From Arthrobacter sp. NtRootA1 (GTDB lineage Bacteria; Actinomycetota; Actinomycetes; Actinomycetales; Micrococcaceae), in assembly GCF_019976975.1 (NCBI RefSeq), contig NZ_AP024630.1:4774001-4838000 (forward strand): DNA of 64,000 nucleotides, given 5' to 3'. Position numbers and translations under genes: made by a program. The notes under the pieces were generated by a model, which did no database searches, was not told the DNA's origin, and saw nothing but the letters and a program-made list of their open reading frames with translations. Below, one piece after another: positions 17,821 through 27,510 of the stretch. Position 1 is the stretch's first letter; every line of letters starts with the position of its first letter.

Positions 17821-18747
17821 ATGATCGGCGTCCTGTCCGGGTTCTTCGTGGTGTGGGCCATCATCCTGGTGGGCATGTTCGTTGGGCGTCGCGAAATCCT
17901 GGGTGAGAACGCCCGCTCGGTCCTGAGCTCGTTGACGTTCTTCGTCGCAAGCCCGGCGCTACTCTTCGAAACCCTGAGCAAGGCCAAGCTGCACGAGGTA
18001 TTTGCCGCCCCACTGCTGGTCACTGCGGTGGGGGCCATCATCACTGGTCTGTTGTTCTTCCTGATAGTGAAGTTCTGGCTCAAGCGCACCATGCCCGAAG
18101 CCCTGATGTCATCGATGAGTGCTTCCCTGGCCAACTCGGCGAACCTGGGTATCCCGATCGCCGTCTTTGTCCTGGGCGACGCGAGCTATGTGGCGCCGCT
18201 GCTGATCTTCCAGCTGGCGTTCTTCACGCCGATGTACTTGATGGCGCTCGATGCCAGCACCAGCACCCACCGCACAACTCCCCTGCGGTTCCTGCTCATG
18301 ATCGTGAAAAACCCGATGATCGTAGGCTCGGGGCTTGGACTTCTGGTGGCAGGAACTGGTTTCCAGGTACCTACGCTCATTCTGGAACCCATCCACCTGA
18401 TTGGCGGCGCCGCGATTCCGGCCATGCTCATGGCGTTCGGCATGAGCCTGAACGGATCAAGGCCTTTGCAGAAGGACACCGGACGGCGCCTGGACACGCT
18501 GCTGGCCAGCGGGTTCAAGCTGTTCGTGCACCCTTCAATCGCTTATGTGTTTGCCCGCTTTGCCTTGGGGATGGACGGGCATGCCCTCTTCGCCGTGGTG
18601 GTGACCGCGGCGCTCCCGACGGCCCAGAACGTGTTCGTCGCCGCCACCCGCTACCGCGCCGGCGTCACCGTTGCCAAGGACACCGTGCTCATCACGACCA
18701 TCGTCGCCGTGCCAGCGATGATCGCCGTGGCGCTGCTGCTCACCTGA
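17821..18747 (+). CDS. AEC-family transporter (auxin efflux carrier type)
   Basis: A 308-residue membrane protein with about ten hydrophobic helices in two repeats, as in AEC transporters. Features are an N-terminal GFFVVWAIILVGMFVGR, the broken helix region ANSANLGIPIAVFVLGD and a C-terminal TAALPTAQNVFVAATRY, both characteristic of the family. Members move organic anions or malonate/malate-like acids; the substrate cannot be told. No strong ribosome binding site precedes the ATG. It is convergent to the trehalose-phosphatase/GH15 fusion, with repeat A copy 2 between. Confidence 0.85.
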   Translation: MIGVLSGFFVVWAIILVGMFVGRREILGENARSVLSSLTFFVASPALLFETLSKAKLHEVFAAPLLVTAVGAIITGLLFFLIVKFWLKRTMPEALMSSMSASLANSANLGIPIAVFVLGDASYVAPLLIFQLAFFTPMYLMALDASTSTHRTTPLRFLLMIVKNPMIVGSGLGLLVAGTGFQVPTLILEPIHLIGGAAIPAMLMAFGMSLNGSRPLQKDTGRRLDTLLASGFKLFVHPSIAYVFARFALGMDGHALFAVVVTAALPTAQNVFVAATRYRAGVTVAKDTVLITTIVAVPAMIAVALLLT

Positions 18748-18760
18748 TTGCACCGCCTCC

Positions 18761-18826
18761 CCCAACTAGGTCGCATTTGTGCGCGTTTTGGGCGCTCAAA
18801 ACGCGCTCAATTGCGACTCAGTTGGA
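18761..18826. repeat. Dispersed double palindrome, family A, copy 2
   Basis: The outer arms are CCCAACTAGGTCGCA (18761-18775) and TGCGACTCAGTTGGA (18812-18826), complementary apart from a 2-bp change in the left arm and the terminal base. The inner stem GCGCGTTTTG pairs with CAAAACGCGC. It lies between convergent genes and begins 13 bp after the AEC stop. The right arm abuts the stop codon of the GH15 fusion gene. Confidence 0.85.
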
Positions 18827-21463
18827 CTACTCGACGTCAGCGCTGGCCAGATAATGGTCAAGGAGCTGTGCACACCGGATGAAGCCCAGGTGGGAGTATG
18901 CCTGCGGGTGATTACCCAGGTGCGTTTCCGAGGCAGGATCGTATTCCTCCGGTAGCAGGCCAGTAGGACCAAACAAAGCCACCAGTTGGTTGAACAGCTC
19001 CAGAGCATCGTCCAGGCGTCCAACAGCAAGGTACGCCTCGATCAGCCAGGTGGTGCAGATGTGGAAGCCGCCCTCCAAACCCGGCAGGCCGTCGTCGTAC
19101 CTGTACCTAAAGACGGTGGGACCCACACGCAGTTCGCGCTCAACGGCCGTTACGGTATCCAGGAACCGCTGGTCCTGGACATCCAGCAGGCCGGACAAGC
19201 CGATATGCAGCACTGCGGCATCCAGATCAGGGCTGTCATAGGCCACGGTGTAGGACTGCGCGGACTCGTCCCAGCCCCGCCGTAGGACTTCCTTCCGGAT
19301 CCTGGCAGCTGTCGGCGCCCAGTCCTCGTGCGCCACACGACCATGCAAAGCAGCGGTTCGCAAGGCCCGGTCCAGCGTTACCCAACACATGACCTTGGTG
19401 TATACGTGGTGCCGTGGTGGTCTACGCGCTTCCCAGATTCCGTGGTCTGGCTCGTGCCAGCGGGCAATGACGGCGTGGGCCATCTGCTCCATCAGGAACC
19501 AGTGGTCATCCGGCAGGTACCCGCGCCGCTCGCCAAGATCGTGAATCAGCTCGGCTATCGGGCCAAAGACGTCCAACTGCACCTGGTGGTCGGCCGCGTT
19601 CCCGATCCTCACCGGACGCGAACCGGCATAGCCTGGAAGGCTCTCGACGATCGCTTCCGTGGACAGTGGAGCACCGGTCACCGAGTACAGCGGGTGGAGC
19701 CACTCCGGCCCGGGCGCAGTTTCCAGGATGCGGCCAAGCCAGCGGAGGAACCCGTCGGCCTCGTCCGTAGAGCCCAAGCTCACCAAGGAATTAACGGTCA
19801 TGGAACCGTCCCGCAGCCAGCAATACCGGTAATCCCAGTTGCGCGTCCCGCCGATTCCCTCCGGCAGGGACGTAGTTGGTGCCGCAAGGACAGCACCCGT
19901 GGGCTCATGCACCAGCGACCTCAGAACCAGCGCAGAGCGCCGCACCAGTGAGGTCTTGATGGTGGGCAGCTGCAGCGTCTTGACCCACTCCCGCGCAGAC
20001 TGCCCGACGGCGGCACGCCGCGCCGGCTCTCCAACCGGGTCCGCGGGTGGCGGCTCTGTGTCACCGCAGCGCAGGTTCAGCACCACAGGACCATATTGCA
20101 GCGGCACTTCAGCGGTGGCCGTGGCGTACCTGCCGTCGCTGGTGATCTGGAAGGCAACCCCTGGCGCCGAGAGGATGATGGGATCGGAGGTGCCCATGAT
20201 GTGGACTTCCTCGCCACGGATCTCCATACTGAAGGGCGCAGTGGCATAGTCCGGCCGGGGCGCGAACACTATCCGGGCCGTACCCGTGCCGGACAGAACA
20301 CGGACCAGGCTGGTGATGCCTTCAGGTGCGGGCTCAAGATAGTCCGTCACGGTGACGTCGGCCCAACGGGTCTCCACGATCATGGTGTTGTCCACATAGC
20401 GCTGGGCGAGTACTTGCGAACGCTTGACAGGTTCGATGCTGAAGTGGCCCGCCGGTTCACCGCCCAGGATATGCGCAAACAGGGACCCCGAGTCCGGCAA
20501 GGGGTGGGTCATCCAGCAAACCTTGGCGTCAGGGGTGAGCAACGCCGTTGACGTGCCGTTGCCGATCATCGAATGCCGCTCCAGCCCCACGGCGTCCTCG
20601 CCGAACAGCCACGCCCGCCGCAGTTCGAACAACAAAGCCAGCACACGTGCAAAGGCTTCCGGATCCGGAATGGTGTGTGCCGCCGTCGTACTCTCGGGCC
20701 CGACGTGAAGACCAAGGTCAGGGCCGCGCAAAGTGGCGAGCGCCTTTTCGTCGCTTTCGGCGTCGCCCGCGTAAAGGGCAGCGCTCACACCCAGGCGCGA
20801 GCGAAGCTGCTCCAGGGCCTGGCCCTTGGCCGGTTCCTCAACGGTAAGGTCCAGCACGGAGCCGTCGATGATGAAATAGAGCCCGTACTCAATGGCAATC
20901 TGCTGGGACCGGAAGATGACGCGTTCCACCACTTCCGGCGTCGCGGGCCGGGTGTGGACAGCAACGCCCACCGGCTTGCGGACGATGCTGATGCCCTTCT
21001 CAAAAGCGACCGCTTCAGTCAATGCCGTGGCTACCTGCTGAAGCAGGGTTTCCTTGGCCAGGGACAGTGTGTACGCATAGCCCATATCGAACTCAACGCC
21101 GTGGGATCCCACCAAATGAACTTCCGCCGGCAACCTGGACACTGCAGCAAGGTCGCGCAAGGACCGGCCCGAGATGATGGCCGTATGCGTGTTGGGAAGG
21201 GCTGCGAGCGCCCGGAGTGCAACGGCTGCGCTATCCAACGGCAAGGTCTCGGTGGAGGTTCCTTCAGCTGAACAGAGAGTGCCGCCATAGTTGCACGCCA
21301 CCAGCAAACCCGGGACGCGGGCAATGGCCCTAAGCTCCGCCATCAGCTGCGGCGTGATGCCCTGCTGCGCGTCCGTCCGGAGCAAGGTCCGGAGCAGGCC
21401 AAGCGGCAGCGAGTTCATCAGCAGCGCCGAGTCTGCGGCTGATTGATTTAAGGGCGTGGGCAT
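18827..21463 (-). CDS. Fusion of a degenerate trehalose-phosphatase domain and a GH15 glycosidase
   Basis: 878 residues from the ATG at 21463 (AAGGA site 6-7 bp upstream). Residues about 50-275 are a HAD/trehalose-6-phosphate phosphatase fold: TAIISGRSLRDLA, VGSHGVEFD, KPVGVAVHTR and AGDAESDE match its motifs. The catalytic motif normally reading DxDGT is NYGGT here (residues 58-62), so both catalytic aspartates are missing and phosphatase activity is unlikely. Residues about 290-870 are a GH15 domain (GGTRNWDYRYCWLRDG, the acidic GIWE near 675-678, LLPEEYDP near 840), as in bacterial glucoamylases and actinobacterial trehalases. Likely role: hydrolysis of an alpha-glucoside, perhaps trehalose, with the dead domain structural or ligand-sensing. 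Cytoplasmic; no signal peptide. Confidence 0.85.
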   Translation of the reverse strand: MPTPLNQSAADSALLMNSLPLGLLRTLLRTDAQQGITPQLMAELRAIARVPGLLVACNYGGTLCSAEGTSTETLPLDSAAVALRALAALPNTHTAIISGRSLRDLAAVSRLPAEVHLVGSHGVEFDMGYAYTLSLAKETLLQQVATALTEAVAFEKGISIVRKPVGVAVHTRPATPEVVERVIFRSQQIAIEYGLYFIIDGSVLDLTVEEPAKGQALEQLRSRLGVSAALYAGDAESDEKALATLRGPDLGLHVGPESTTAAHTIPDPEAFARVLALLFELRRAWLFGEDAVGLERHSMIGNGTSTALLTPDAKVCWMTHPLPDSGSLFAHILGGEPAGHFSIEPVKRSQVLAQRYVDNTMIVETRWADVTVTDYLEPAPEGITSLVRVLSGTGTARIVFAPRPDYATAPFSMEIRGEEVHIMGTSDPIILSAPGVAFQITSDGRYATATAEVPLQYGPVVLNLRCGDTEPPPADPVGEPARRAAVGQSAREWVKTLQLPTIKTSLVRRSALVLRSLVHEPTGAVLAAPTTSLPEGIGGTRNWDYRYCWLRDGSMTVNSLVSLGSTDEADGFLRWLGRILETAPGPEWLHPLYSVTGAPLSTEAIVESLPGYAGSRPVRIGNAADHQVQLDVFGPIAELIHDLGERRGYLPDDHWFLMEQMAHAVIARWHEPDHGIWEARRPPRHHVYTKVMCWVTLDRALRTAALHGRVAHEDWAPTAARIRKEVLRRGWDESAQSYTVAYDSPDLDAAVLHIGLSGLLDVQDQRFLDTVTAVERELRVGPTVFRYRYDDGLPGLEGGFHICTTWLIEAYLAVGRLDDALELFNQLVALFGPTGLLPEEYDPASETHLGNHPQAYSHLGFIRCAQLLDHYLASADVE

Positions 21464-21574
21464 AGCGGATCCTTCCACTGCGGATAGCTATAGTCTCCGC
21501 CTGTGGAGTTTCGGCGTCATGCCTAAATCATTGCAAATGCGTAAAGCTTTCGAATTTATTTTCGAGGCCGGCGC

Positions 21575-22564
21575 CTACGCCCTCACAAGCCCCGCAACTT
21601 CGGCAACCAGTTCCACCGAGCGCAGGCGTTCCTGGGTGCCAATGCTCTGGTGGGCGACGATGAGTTCGTCCGCATCGGAGTGCTTGGCGAACTCGTCAAG
21701 GTAGTCGCGCACAACGTCCGGCGTACCGACGGCGGAGTACTTCATCATTTGGGAAATGTGCTGGCCTTGCGGGGAATCCAGCACCATATCCGCTTCGTCA
21801 TCCGTGAACTGCCGGCCGCCGCCAAAGAACAGCGAGACACGGGCACGCTTCACGGCGAGATGGATCGCCTGGGCCTCGGCATTGCTGTCCGCTGCAGTGA
21901 CGTTAACCCCTGCGATCACGTGCGGTTCGGACAGCTGTTCCGAGGGCTTGAAGTCCCTGCGGTAAATAGCCACGGCATCCTGCAAGGCGGCAGGCGCGAA
22001 GTGCGAAGCGAACGCGTAGGGCAGACCAAGCTGCGCAGCCAGCTGTGCCCCAAACAGCGAGGAACCCAGGATGTACAGCGGCACGTTGGTGCCCTTTCCC
22101 GGGGTCGCTTCGACACCCTGGATACGAGTAGGTCCGGTGAGGTAGCCCTGCAGTTCCAGGACATCCTGCGGGAAAGCATCCGAGGACGTATGGTCGCGGC
22201 GAAGCGCACGCATGGTGTTCTGGTCACTGCCCGGGGCGCGGCCAAGGCCTAGATCGATGCGTCCCGGGTGCAGGGTCTCCAGGGTGCCGAACTGCTCGGC
22301 GATAGTCAACGGCGAGTGGTTGGGAAGCATGACGCCGCCGGCCCCAAGCCGGATGGTGTTCGTGTGGGCGGCGACGTGCGCGATCAGCACACTCGTGGCC
22401 GAGGAAGCGATGGCTGACATGTTGTGGTGCTCGGCGTACCAGACCCGGCGATAGCCCAGCTCTTCGGCCTTCTGCGCCATGGCAACGCTGCCGGCGAGGC
22501 TTTCCGCCACGGTCTGGCCCTTTCCGATGGTTGCCAGGTCCAGGATGGAAAGAGGAACAGTCAC
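21575..22564 (-). CDS. LLM-class flavin-dependent oxidoreductase
   Basis: About 329 residues from a GTG at 22564 (AAAGG 7 bp upstream); longer in-frame starts exist but lack a good site. A bacterial-luciferase-like TIM barrel: [14 protein letters not shown] at the N terminus, [47 protein letters not shown] and a conserved [15 protein letters not shown]. Such enzymes use reduced FMN or F420 on diverse substrates; the subgroup resembles MsnO8-like proteins. No flavin reductase or pathway genes are adjacent, so no substrate is proposed. Confidence 0.85.
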   Translation of the reverse strand: MTVPLSILDLATIGKGQTVAESLAGSVAMAQKAEELGYRRVWYAEHHNMSAIASSATSVLIAHVAAHTNTIRLGAGGVMLPNHSPLTIAEQFGTLETLHPGRIDLGLGRAPGSDQNTMRALRRDHTSSDAFPQDVLELQGYLTGPTRIQGVEATPGKGTNVPLYILGSSLFGAQLAAQLGLPYAFASHFAPAALQDAVAIYRRDFKPSEQLSEPHVIAGVNVTAADSNAEAQAIHLAVKRARVSLFFGGGRQFTDDEADMVLDSPQGQHISQMMKYSAVGTPDVVRDYLDEFAKHSDADELIVAHQSIGTQERLRSVELVAEVAGLVRA

Positions 22565-22709
22565 GGGGATGCCTTTCGGTACGTTTCGCGGCACCCGCAC
22601 TGTTGGTTGGCGGGCACTCTAGCGACAACGACGGCGGTCCCCGGCTTATTTCTGTGAGTTGCGTCGCGCAGGGGCTACTTTCGCCGCGTCCCTGAATCCA
22701 CGCGCCCTT

Positions 22710-23639
22710 TTAGAAGTGCGCTGGATCCGTGTTGGCGCCGCAGAGAACGACGGCGACCGTCTCACCATCCTTGGGCACGTACGCACCGGAGAGCAGCGCG
22801 GCGTAGGCTGCAGCCGCGCCATGCTCCACCACCATTCGGTACTCCTCCCACAGCGTGCGGCGGGCCTGGACGATGTCCTCGTCGCTGACCAGCACGCTCT
22901 GCACACCCGTGCGACGCGCAACACCGAATCCGATCTCCCCGATGCGCCGGGCCCCCAGGGAATCCGCGGCGATTCCGGAAACTGCCACATCCACCGGCTC
23001 TCCCTTGGCCAAGGCGGTGTGCAGCGTGGGAACCGTCTCAGGCTCGACGCCCACCACATGTGCCCGGCCTTCAACGGCCGCGGCAATGCCACCCATCAAC
23101 CCGCCCCCGCCTACAGCAACCAGGATGGTATCGACGTCGGGCAATTCGTCCAGCAGTTCCAGGCCAACGCCGCCTGCGCCGGCCACAATCTCGGGCTGGT
23201 CATAGGCGTGGCAATAGACCGCGCCTGTTTCCTCGGCGAACTTCACGGCTGCAGCGTAGGCCTCGGCATACTCAGAGCCTCCTTGGACCACGCTGGCCCC
23301 GATGGCGTACAACTTGTGGACCTTGTTGGCAGGTGCGGACTCGGGGACGAATACCGTAGCGGGAACGCCCAGCTTCGAAGCCGCGTAGGCGTTGGCCAGG
23401 CCAGCGTTCCCACCGGACGCCACCACAATGCCAACCTCTGGGTTCAGTTCGCCATTCTCCCGCGCCGTGAGCAATCGATTGAACGCGCCCCGGGCCTTGA
23501 ACGTTCCGGTGTGCTGCATGTACTCGCACTTGAACCAGAGGTGATACGGCTCCTGGTTGCCGCTTTCAGCCACCGGTGTGTGCCGTACCCAGCCTGCCGT
23601 CCGTGAGTATGCTGCCTCTACTTCTTCGCGTGTGACCAT
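22710..23639 (-). CDS. PLP-dependent threonine/serine dehydratase family protein
   Basis: About 309 residues from an ATG at 23639 (AAAGG 11 bp upstream; a GTG at 23651 is the alternative). Fold type II PLP enzyme: the Schiff-base lysine in HTGTFKARGAFNRL, the phosphate-binding VASGGNAGLANAYA and the glycine loop VAVGGGGLMGGIAAA. It lacks the C-terminal ACT regulatory domain of biosynthetic IlvA, so it is more like a catabolic threonine or serine deaminase or a racemase-like relative. Stands alone between the LLM oxidoreductase and an HTH regulator, all on the minus strand. Confidence 0.85.
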   Translation of the reverse strand: MVTREEVEAAYSRTAGWVRHTPVAESGNQEPYHLWFKCEYMQHTGTFKARGAFNRLLTARENGELNPEVGIVVASGGNAGLANAYAASKLGVPATVFVPESAPANKVHKLYAIGASVVQGGSEYAEAYAAAVKFAEETGAVYCHAYDQPEIVAGAGGVGLELLDELPDVDTILVAVGGGGLMGGIAAAVEGRAHVVGVEPETVPTLHTALAKGEPVDVAVSGIAADSLGARRIGEIGFGVARRTGVQSVLVSDEDIVQARRTLWEEYRMVVEHGAAAAYAALLSGAYVPKDGETVAVVLCGANTDPAHF

Positions 23640-23734
23640 CGTGTGCTGCACCTTTCGTCCGTTTCATCCTATGGTTCGGGCGGTGGTGCTGGGGCGTCGA
23701 ACAATGGTCAGCACCGTGGACGGTCAGTGAAGGT

Positions 23735-24616
23735 TCATTTCTTCTCGTTAACTGCAGCTTCCGTAGTTTCGCGTTGCGTCGCTACCCAGCTGGCGAGGAC
23801 TTTCAAGGCGTCCTCTGAGGTGGTGTTAGGGTCGGCGGTATAGACGTTGATCCTCAGCCCCGGGTCTGCGGGCAGCTCAAGGGCTTCAAAGGTGAGATCC
23901 AGGTCCCCCACCACCGGGTGGTGAAGCCGTTTGCGCCCAGTGCGGTGATACTTCACATCGTGCCGGGCCCAGCGTGTGCGGAACTCTTCGCTGCGGGTGG
24001 AGAGTTCACCGATCAGGTCCGTGAGGTCCTTGTCGTAGGGATTTTTCCCCGCGGTGGAGCGCAGAACCGCGACTATGTCATCAGCTGCCCGTTCCCAGTC
24101 GGCGAAGAACTCCCGGGCTTTGGGATTCAGGAACGTGAAGCGTGCACTGTTGGGCGGCTTGGTTTCTTCGGCCATCAAATCCATGTACAGGGCGTTGCCC
24201 AGCTCGTTGGAGGCCAGGACATCCCCGCGGTCGTTGCGTACCCAGGCCGGCGCAGCGGTGATGGCGTCAATGACGCGCTGGACACTGGGCCTCACTGTCT
24301 GCGGGCTGCGCTTGCGCCGCACCCGAGGAGCTGCGGTGGCAGCACGGGCCAAATCATAAAGGTGGGCGGTCTCGGCCTCGTCGAGCTTCAATGCTCGGCC
24401 AAGTGCTTCAAGGACACTGTCCGAGGCGCCGGAAAGGTTTCCCCGCTCAAGGCGGATGTAGTAATCGATACTCATCCCGGCGAGCATCGCGACTTCCTCG
24501 CGGCGCAGCCCCGCAACCCGCCGGTTGCCGCCGTACGCGGGAAGCCCGGCCTCCTCATGGGTGATCCTTGCTCGGCGGGAGGTCAGGAATTTCCGCACAT
24601 CATCGCTGTGTGTCAT
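23735..24616 (-). CDS. XRE-type regulator with MmyB-like ligand domain
   Basis: About 293 residues from the ATG at 24616. An N-terminal HTH (RKFLTSRRARIT through GLRREEVAMLAGMSIDYYIRLERG) is followed by the MmyB-like/PAS-like domain (VQRVIDAITAAPAWVRNDRGDVLASNELGNAL and the FLNPKAREFFADWERAADDIVA segment). In actinobacteria these proteins commonly sit beside an NAD(P)-dependent reductase and control it. That fits the divergent aldo/keto reductase starting 196 bp away. Ligand unknown. Confidence 0.88.
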   Translation of the reverse strand: MTHSDDVRKFLTSRRARITHEEAGLPAYGGNRRVAGLRREEVAMLAGMSIDYYIRLERGNLSGASDSVLEALGRALKLDEAETAHLYDLARAATAAPRVRRKRSPQTVRPSVQRVIDAITAAPAWVRNDRGDVLASNELGNALYMDLMAEETKPPNSARFTFLNPKAREFFADWERAADDIVAVLRSTAGKNPYDKDLTDLIGELSTRSEEFRTRWARHDVKYHRTGRKRLHHPVVGDLDLTFEALELPADPGLRINVYTADPNTTSEDALKVLASWVATQRETTEAAVNEKK

Positions 24617-24811
24617 GGCCTCCACGCTACGCTGCGGCTCCCCGGCGAGGGAGGGTCTGCCGTTACCCGGAACTTTCAGAGCCCCACTGCATGGGGGTAA
24701 TGGCATGCACTCCCACGGAATCAGTGCCCGGTGTTGACTGGAAATACGCCCACCGGTGAAGCGCAGAAAGTGCCCGTCCACCGTCCACACGCAACGACAG
24801 GAACAGGAAAC

Positions 24812-25693
24812 ATGAACATCACACTCAATAACGGCGTCGTCATGCCGGCACTTGGCCTGGGCGTCTTTCAAAGCGCCCCGAAGGAAACGACGGCGGCAGT
24901 GGAGGCCGCGCTTGCCACTGGCTACCGGCACATCGACACTGCCGCAGCCTACGGTAATGAGCGCGAGGTAGGTGAAGGCATCCGCAAGTCCGGCCTGGAC
25001 AGGTCGGAGGTCTTCATCGAAACAAAGGTCTGGGTCAGCGACTATGGCTACGAGCAGACCTTGCACGCATGGGACAAGGCTGTGGGAAAGCTCGGCGTAG
25101 AGTCCTTGGACCTACTCATTCTGCACCAGCCGGCTCCAGACAGGTTCGAGAAAACCATCGCTGCGTACAAAGCCCTGGAGGCATTGCTTGCTGATGGCCG
25201 CGTCCGCGCGATCGGTGTCAGCAACTTCATGCCGCACCACCTGAAGGAGCTTCTCGCGGCCACCGACGTTGTTCCTGCGGTGAACCAGATTGAACTGCAC
25301 CCGTACTTCACCCAGCCGAACGTTCAGGCTGCTGATGCCGAACACGGCATCCTGACACAGGCGTGGTCACCGATCGGCGGGATCACGTTCTACCCGGGGT
25401 GGGGCGAGGAACGAAAGAACGTCATGGACGATCCCACGCTTGCCGGCATTGCGCAGGCACACAGCAAGAGCCCGGCTCAGGTCATGCTGCGCTGGCACCT
25501 GCAACAGGGCCGCTCCGCCATTCCGAAGTCAACCAACCCGTCACGCATCGCCGAGAACTTCGACGTGTTCAACTTTGAACTCAGCGCTGAAGAACTCGCA
25601 GCCATCGACGCCCTCGACACGGGCAACCGCAACGGCCCGGACCCGGACATAGCCAGGGAAGAGCGTTTTGCCATGGTCATCCCCGAGGCCTAA
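24812..25693 (+). CDS. Aldo/keto reductase (AKR5-like)
   Basis: 293 residues from the ATG at 24812, which has AGGAAC-AGGAA upstream. The NAD(P)H-dependent barrel shows the catalytic tetrad context: Asp and Tyr in YRHIDTAAAYGNE, Lys in FIETKVW and His in LLILHQP. The C-terminal IPKSTNPSRIAENFDVFNF binds the adenosine phosphate. It resembles 2,5-diketo-D-gluconate reductase-like enzymes that reduce small carbonyls. Divergent from the MmyB-like regulator, which probably controls it. Confidence 0.9.
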   Translation: MNITLNNGVVMPALGLGVFQSAPKETTAAVEAALATGYRHIDTAAAYGNEREVGEGIRKSGLDRSEVFIETKVWVSDYGYEQTLHAWDKAVGKLGVESLDLLILHQPAPDRFEKTIAAYKALEALLADGRVRAIGVSNFMPHHLKELLAATDVVPAVNQIELHPYFTQPNVQAADAEHGILTQAWSPIGGITFYPGWGEERKNVMDDPTLAGIAQAHSKSPAQVMLRWHLQQGRSAIPKSTNPSRIAENFDVFNFELSAEELAAIDALDTGNRNGPDPDIAREERFAMVIPEA

Positions 25694-25801
25694 TCACACC
25701 AAGAACCCGCCCGAACATTTCGCCGGCGCCGTCCCGGCTTGATCCGGAAACATTACCGTCGACGAATACACCGGCAGCCAACGCACCATAGGCTTGTTCG
25801 C

Positions 25802-26242
25802 ATGGCTGACTTCGTCCTCCGTCCCTGTGTAGCTTCCGACGCCGCGTGGATCGCCGAGCTCCGCGCGGTGGTGATGCGTCCGGATTTGGAACGGCTGGGG
25901 CGATTCGATCCCGTCCGTGTCCGCGAGCGCTTCCTCAACAGCTTCCAGCCGGAGCACACCTACGTGATCCATACGGGCGGTGTGGATGCCGGGGTCATTG
26001 CCGTCCGCCCGGAGCCGGATGCGCGGTGGATTGAACACTTCTACGTGGCCCCGGCACATCAGGGTATAGGACTCGGGGGTGCCGTACTCCGACATGTCAT
26101 GGCAGCGTCCGTGGACGAGAGGCCCTTCCGCCTGGACGTACTGCAAGGAAGCCCCGCCCGGCGACTTTATGAACGCCATGGCTTCGTGCTGGAGTCCGAG
26201 GATCCTGTCGACGTCTTCATGATGGCCGCAGCCACCCCCTGA
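25802..26242 (+). CDS. GNAT-family N-acetyltransferase
   Basis: About 146 residues from the ATG at 25802, picked because the fold begins at MADFVLRPC. The acetyl-CoA-binding motif A is visible as VAPAHQGIGLGGAVLRHVM (Q-G-I-G-L-G), followed by LYERHGFVLE. The acceptor could be an amine, amino acid or protein terminus; nothing nearby decides. No strong ribosome site is seen, so the start is uncertain. Confidence 0.8.
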   Translation: MADFVLRPCVASDAAWIAELRAVVMRPDLERLGRFDPVRVRERFLNSFQPEHTYVIHTGGVDAGVIAVRPEPDARWIEHFYVAPAHQGIGLGGAVLRHVMAASVDERPFRLDVLQGSPARRLYERHGFVLESEDPVDVFMMAAATP

Positions 26243-26310
26243 CTGAACCAACGCAATACGGTAGCCTCAGCACAAACCTATGCACCATCGCTTTGCTTCC
26301 TGGGGGAACA

Positions 26311-27506
26311 ATGGGGATAAATCGAGCGCGGGCTTGGACGTTTGTCAGTGCTGCTGCAGTGGCTCTGGCAGCCACGGTGGCCGGGACCGGGCCCGCTACG
26401 GCGGACTCCCAGCCAACACCCGTCATCGACGGCGTCCCGTACGTAGGTGCGGAGCTCCGCCGACAGTACGACTACAACTATTGGGGTTGCCGGAACCCGG
26501 ACGGCACCTCTGAAGCCATCACTTTGGAATGGCTCCGCGACGGCGAGCCGCTCCCGGAGGAACGGCAAGGAGACACTCTGCGGATCTTGCCGGAAGACAT
26601 GGGCAGCCGTATCTCCATGCGCGTTCATCCCCTCACGCCAGGGAACCAGGGTTGCCCAACTGGCACGCAGCTGAGCAGCGAAACGCAGCCCGTCAAGGCG
26701 TCCAGCAGGGCCATGGGCTGGACCGGGCGCGGCAACTTTGAACCCCTTGCCCGCACCTACGATGGCAGACTCATCCTTTACCCGCGGACGTACACCTACG
26801 ACAAGGGCGCCTGCGAGGGTCCCTGCCCGGCGTACCGGCGTTCCTGGGACGAACCCCGCCAGGTAGGCCAAGGGTGGAATGTTTTTGACATTGTCTTTTC
26901 CCCCGGCGACTTTGACGGCGATGGGTGCAACGACCTCCTGGGCAGGGACGCTGCCGGAAAGCTCTTCCTGTACCCCGGCGACGGTGAAGGTGGCTGGCTT
27001 CCCCGGGAACAGGTGGGCCAAGGTGGGCCATCTTCGACGCCATCGTGGGCCCGGGCGACTTCAATGGCGACGGCACCAACGATGTGCTGGCACGCGATGC
27101 CGCAGGCGGTCTGTTCCTCTACCCCGGCGACGGCGAAGGCGGCTGGCTTCCCCGGGAACAGGTTGGGTGGGGCTGGCAGGTCATGAACAAGATCATCACC
27201 GGCGGAGATATGAACGCCGACGGTGGCGTAGATATTTTCGGGCGCGACCAATATGGCTATCTGCGCCAATACCCCACTGACGGCGAAGGCGGCTGGGAGG
27301 AACCTGTCTGGCTCGGCACTGGTTGGGAAACGTTCTCCGAAGTGGCCGGACTTGGCAGCTCCAGCCACACGAAGTACAACGACCTCGTCGCCGTTGACCC
27401 AAATGGCGACCTCGTCACCTATGCCACCGGCGCTTCAACCACAGGCATGTACGGCCCCTATGGTCCCATCGGCACGGGGTGGGACGTGTTCAAGGAACTG
27501 CTGTAG
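26311..27506 (+). pseudogene. Secreted FG-GAP/VCBS repeat protein interrupted by a frameshift
   Basis: Begins at ATG 26311 (GGGGGAA site) with a signal peptide (FVSAAAVALAATVAG, cleavage near ATA-DS). An immunoglobulin-like N-terminal region and FG-GAP repeats follow. The frame breaks near 27021-27024: GTGGGCCAAGGTGGGCC lacks one base against the equivalent CAAGGGTGG of the preceding repeat at about 26870. The reading continues in the +3 frame (27045-27506) with perfect repeat consensus (PGDFNGDGTNDVLARDAAG, LFLYPGDGEGGWLPREQVG). Either a recent one-base deletion in a G run or a sequencing error. With the base restored it would be about 398 residues, related to the C-terminal part of the protein at 10216. 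Confidence 0.75.
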
Positions 27507-27510
27507 CCTT

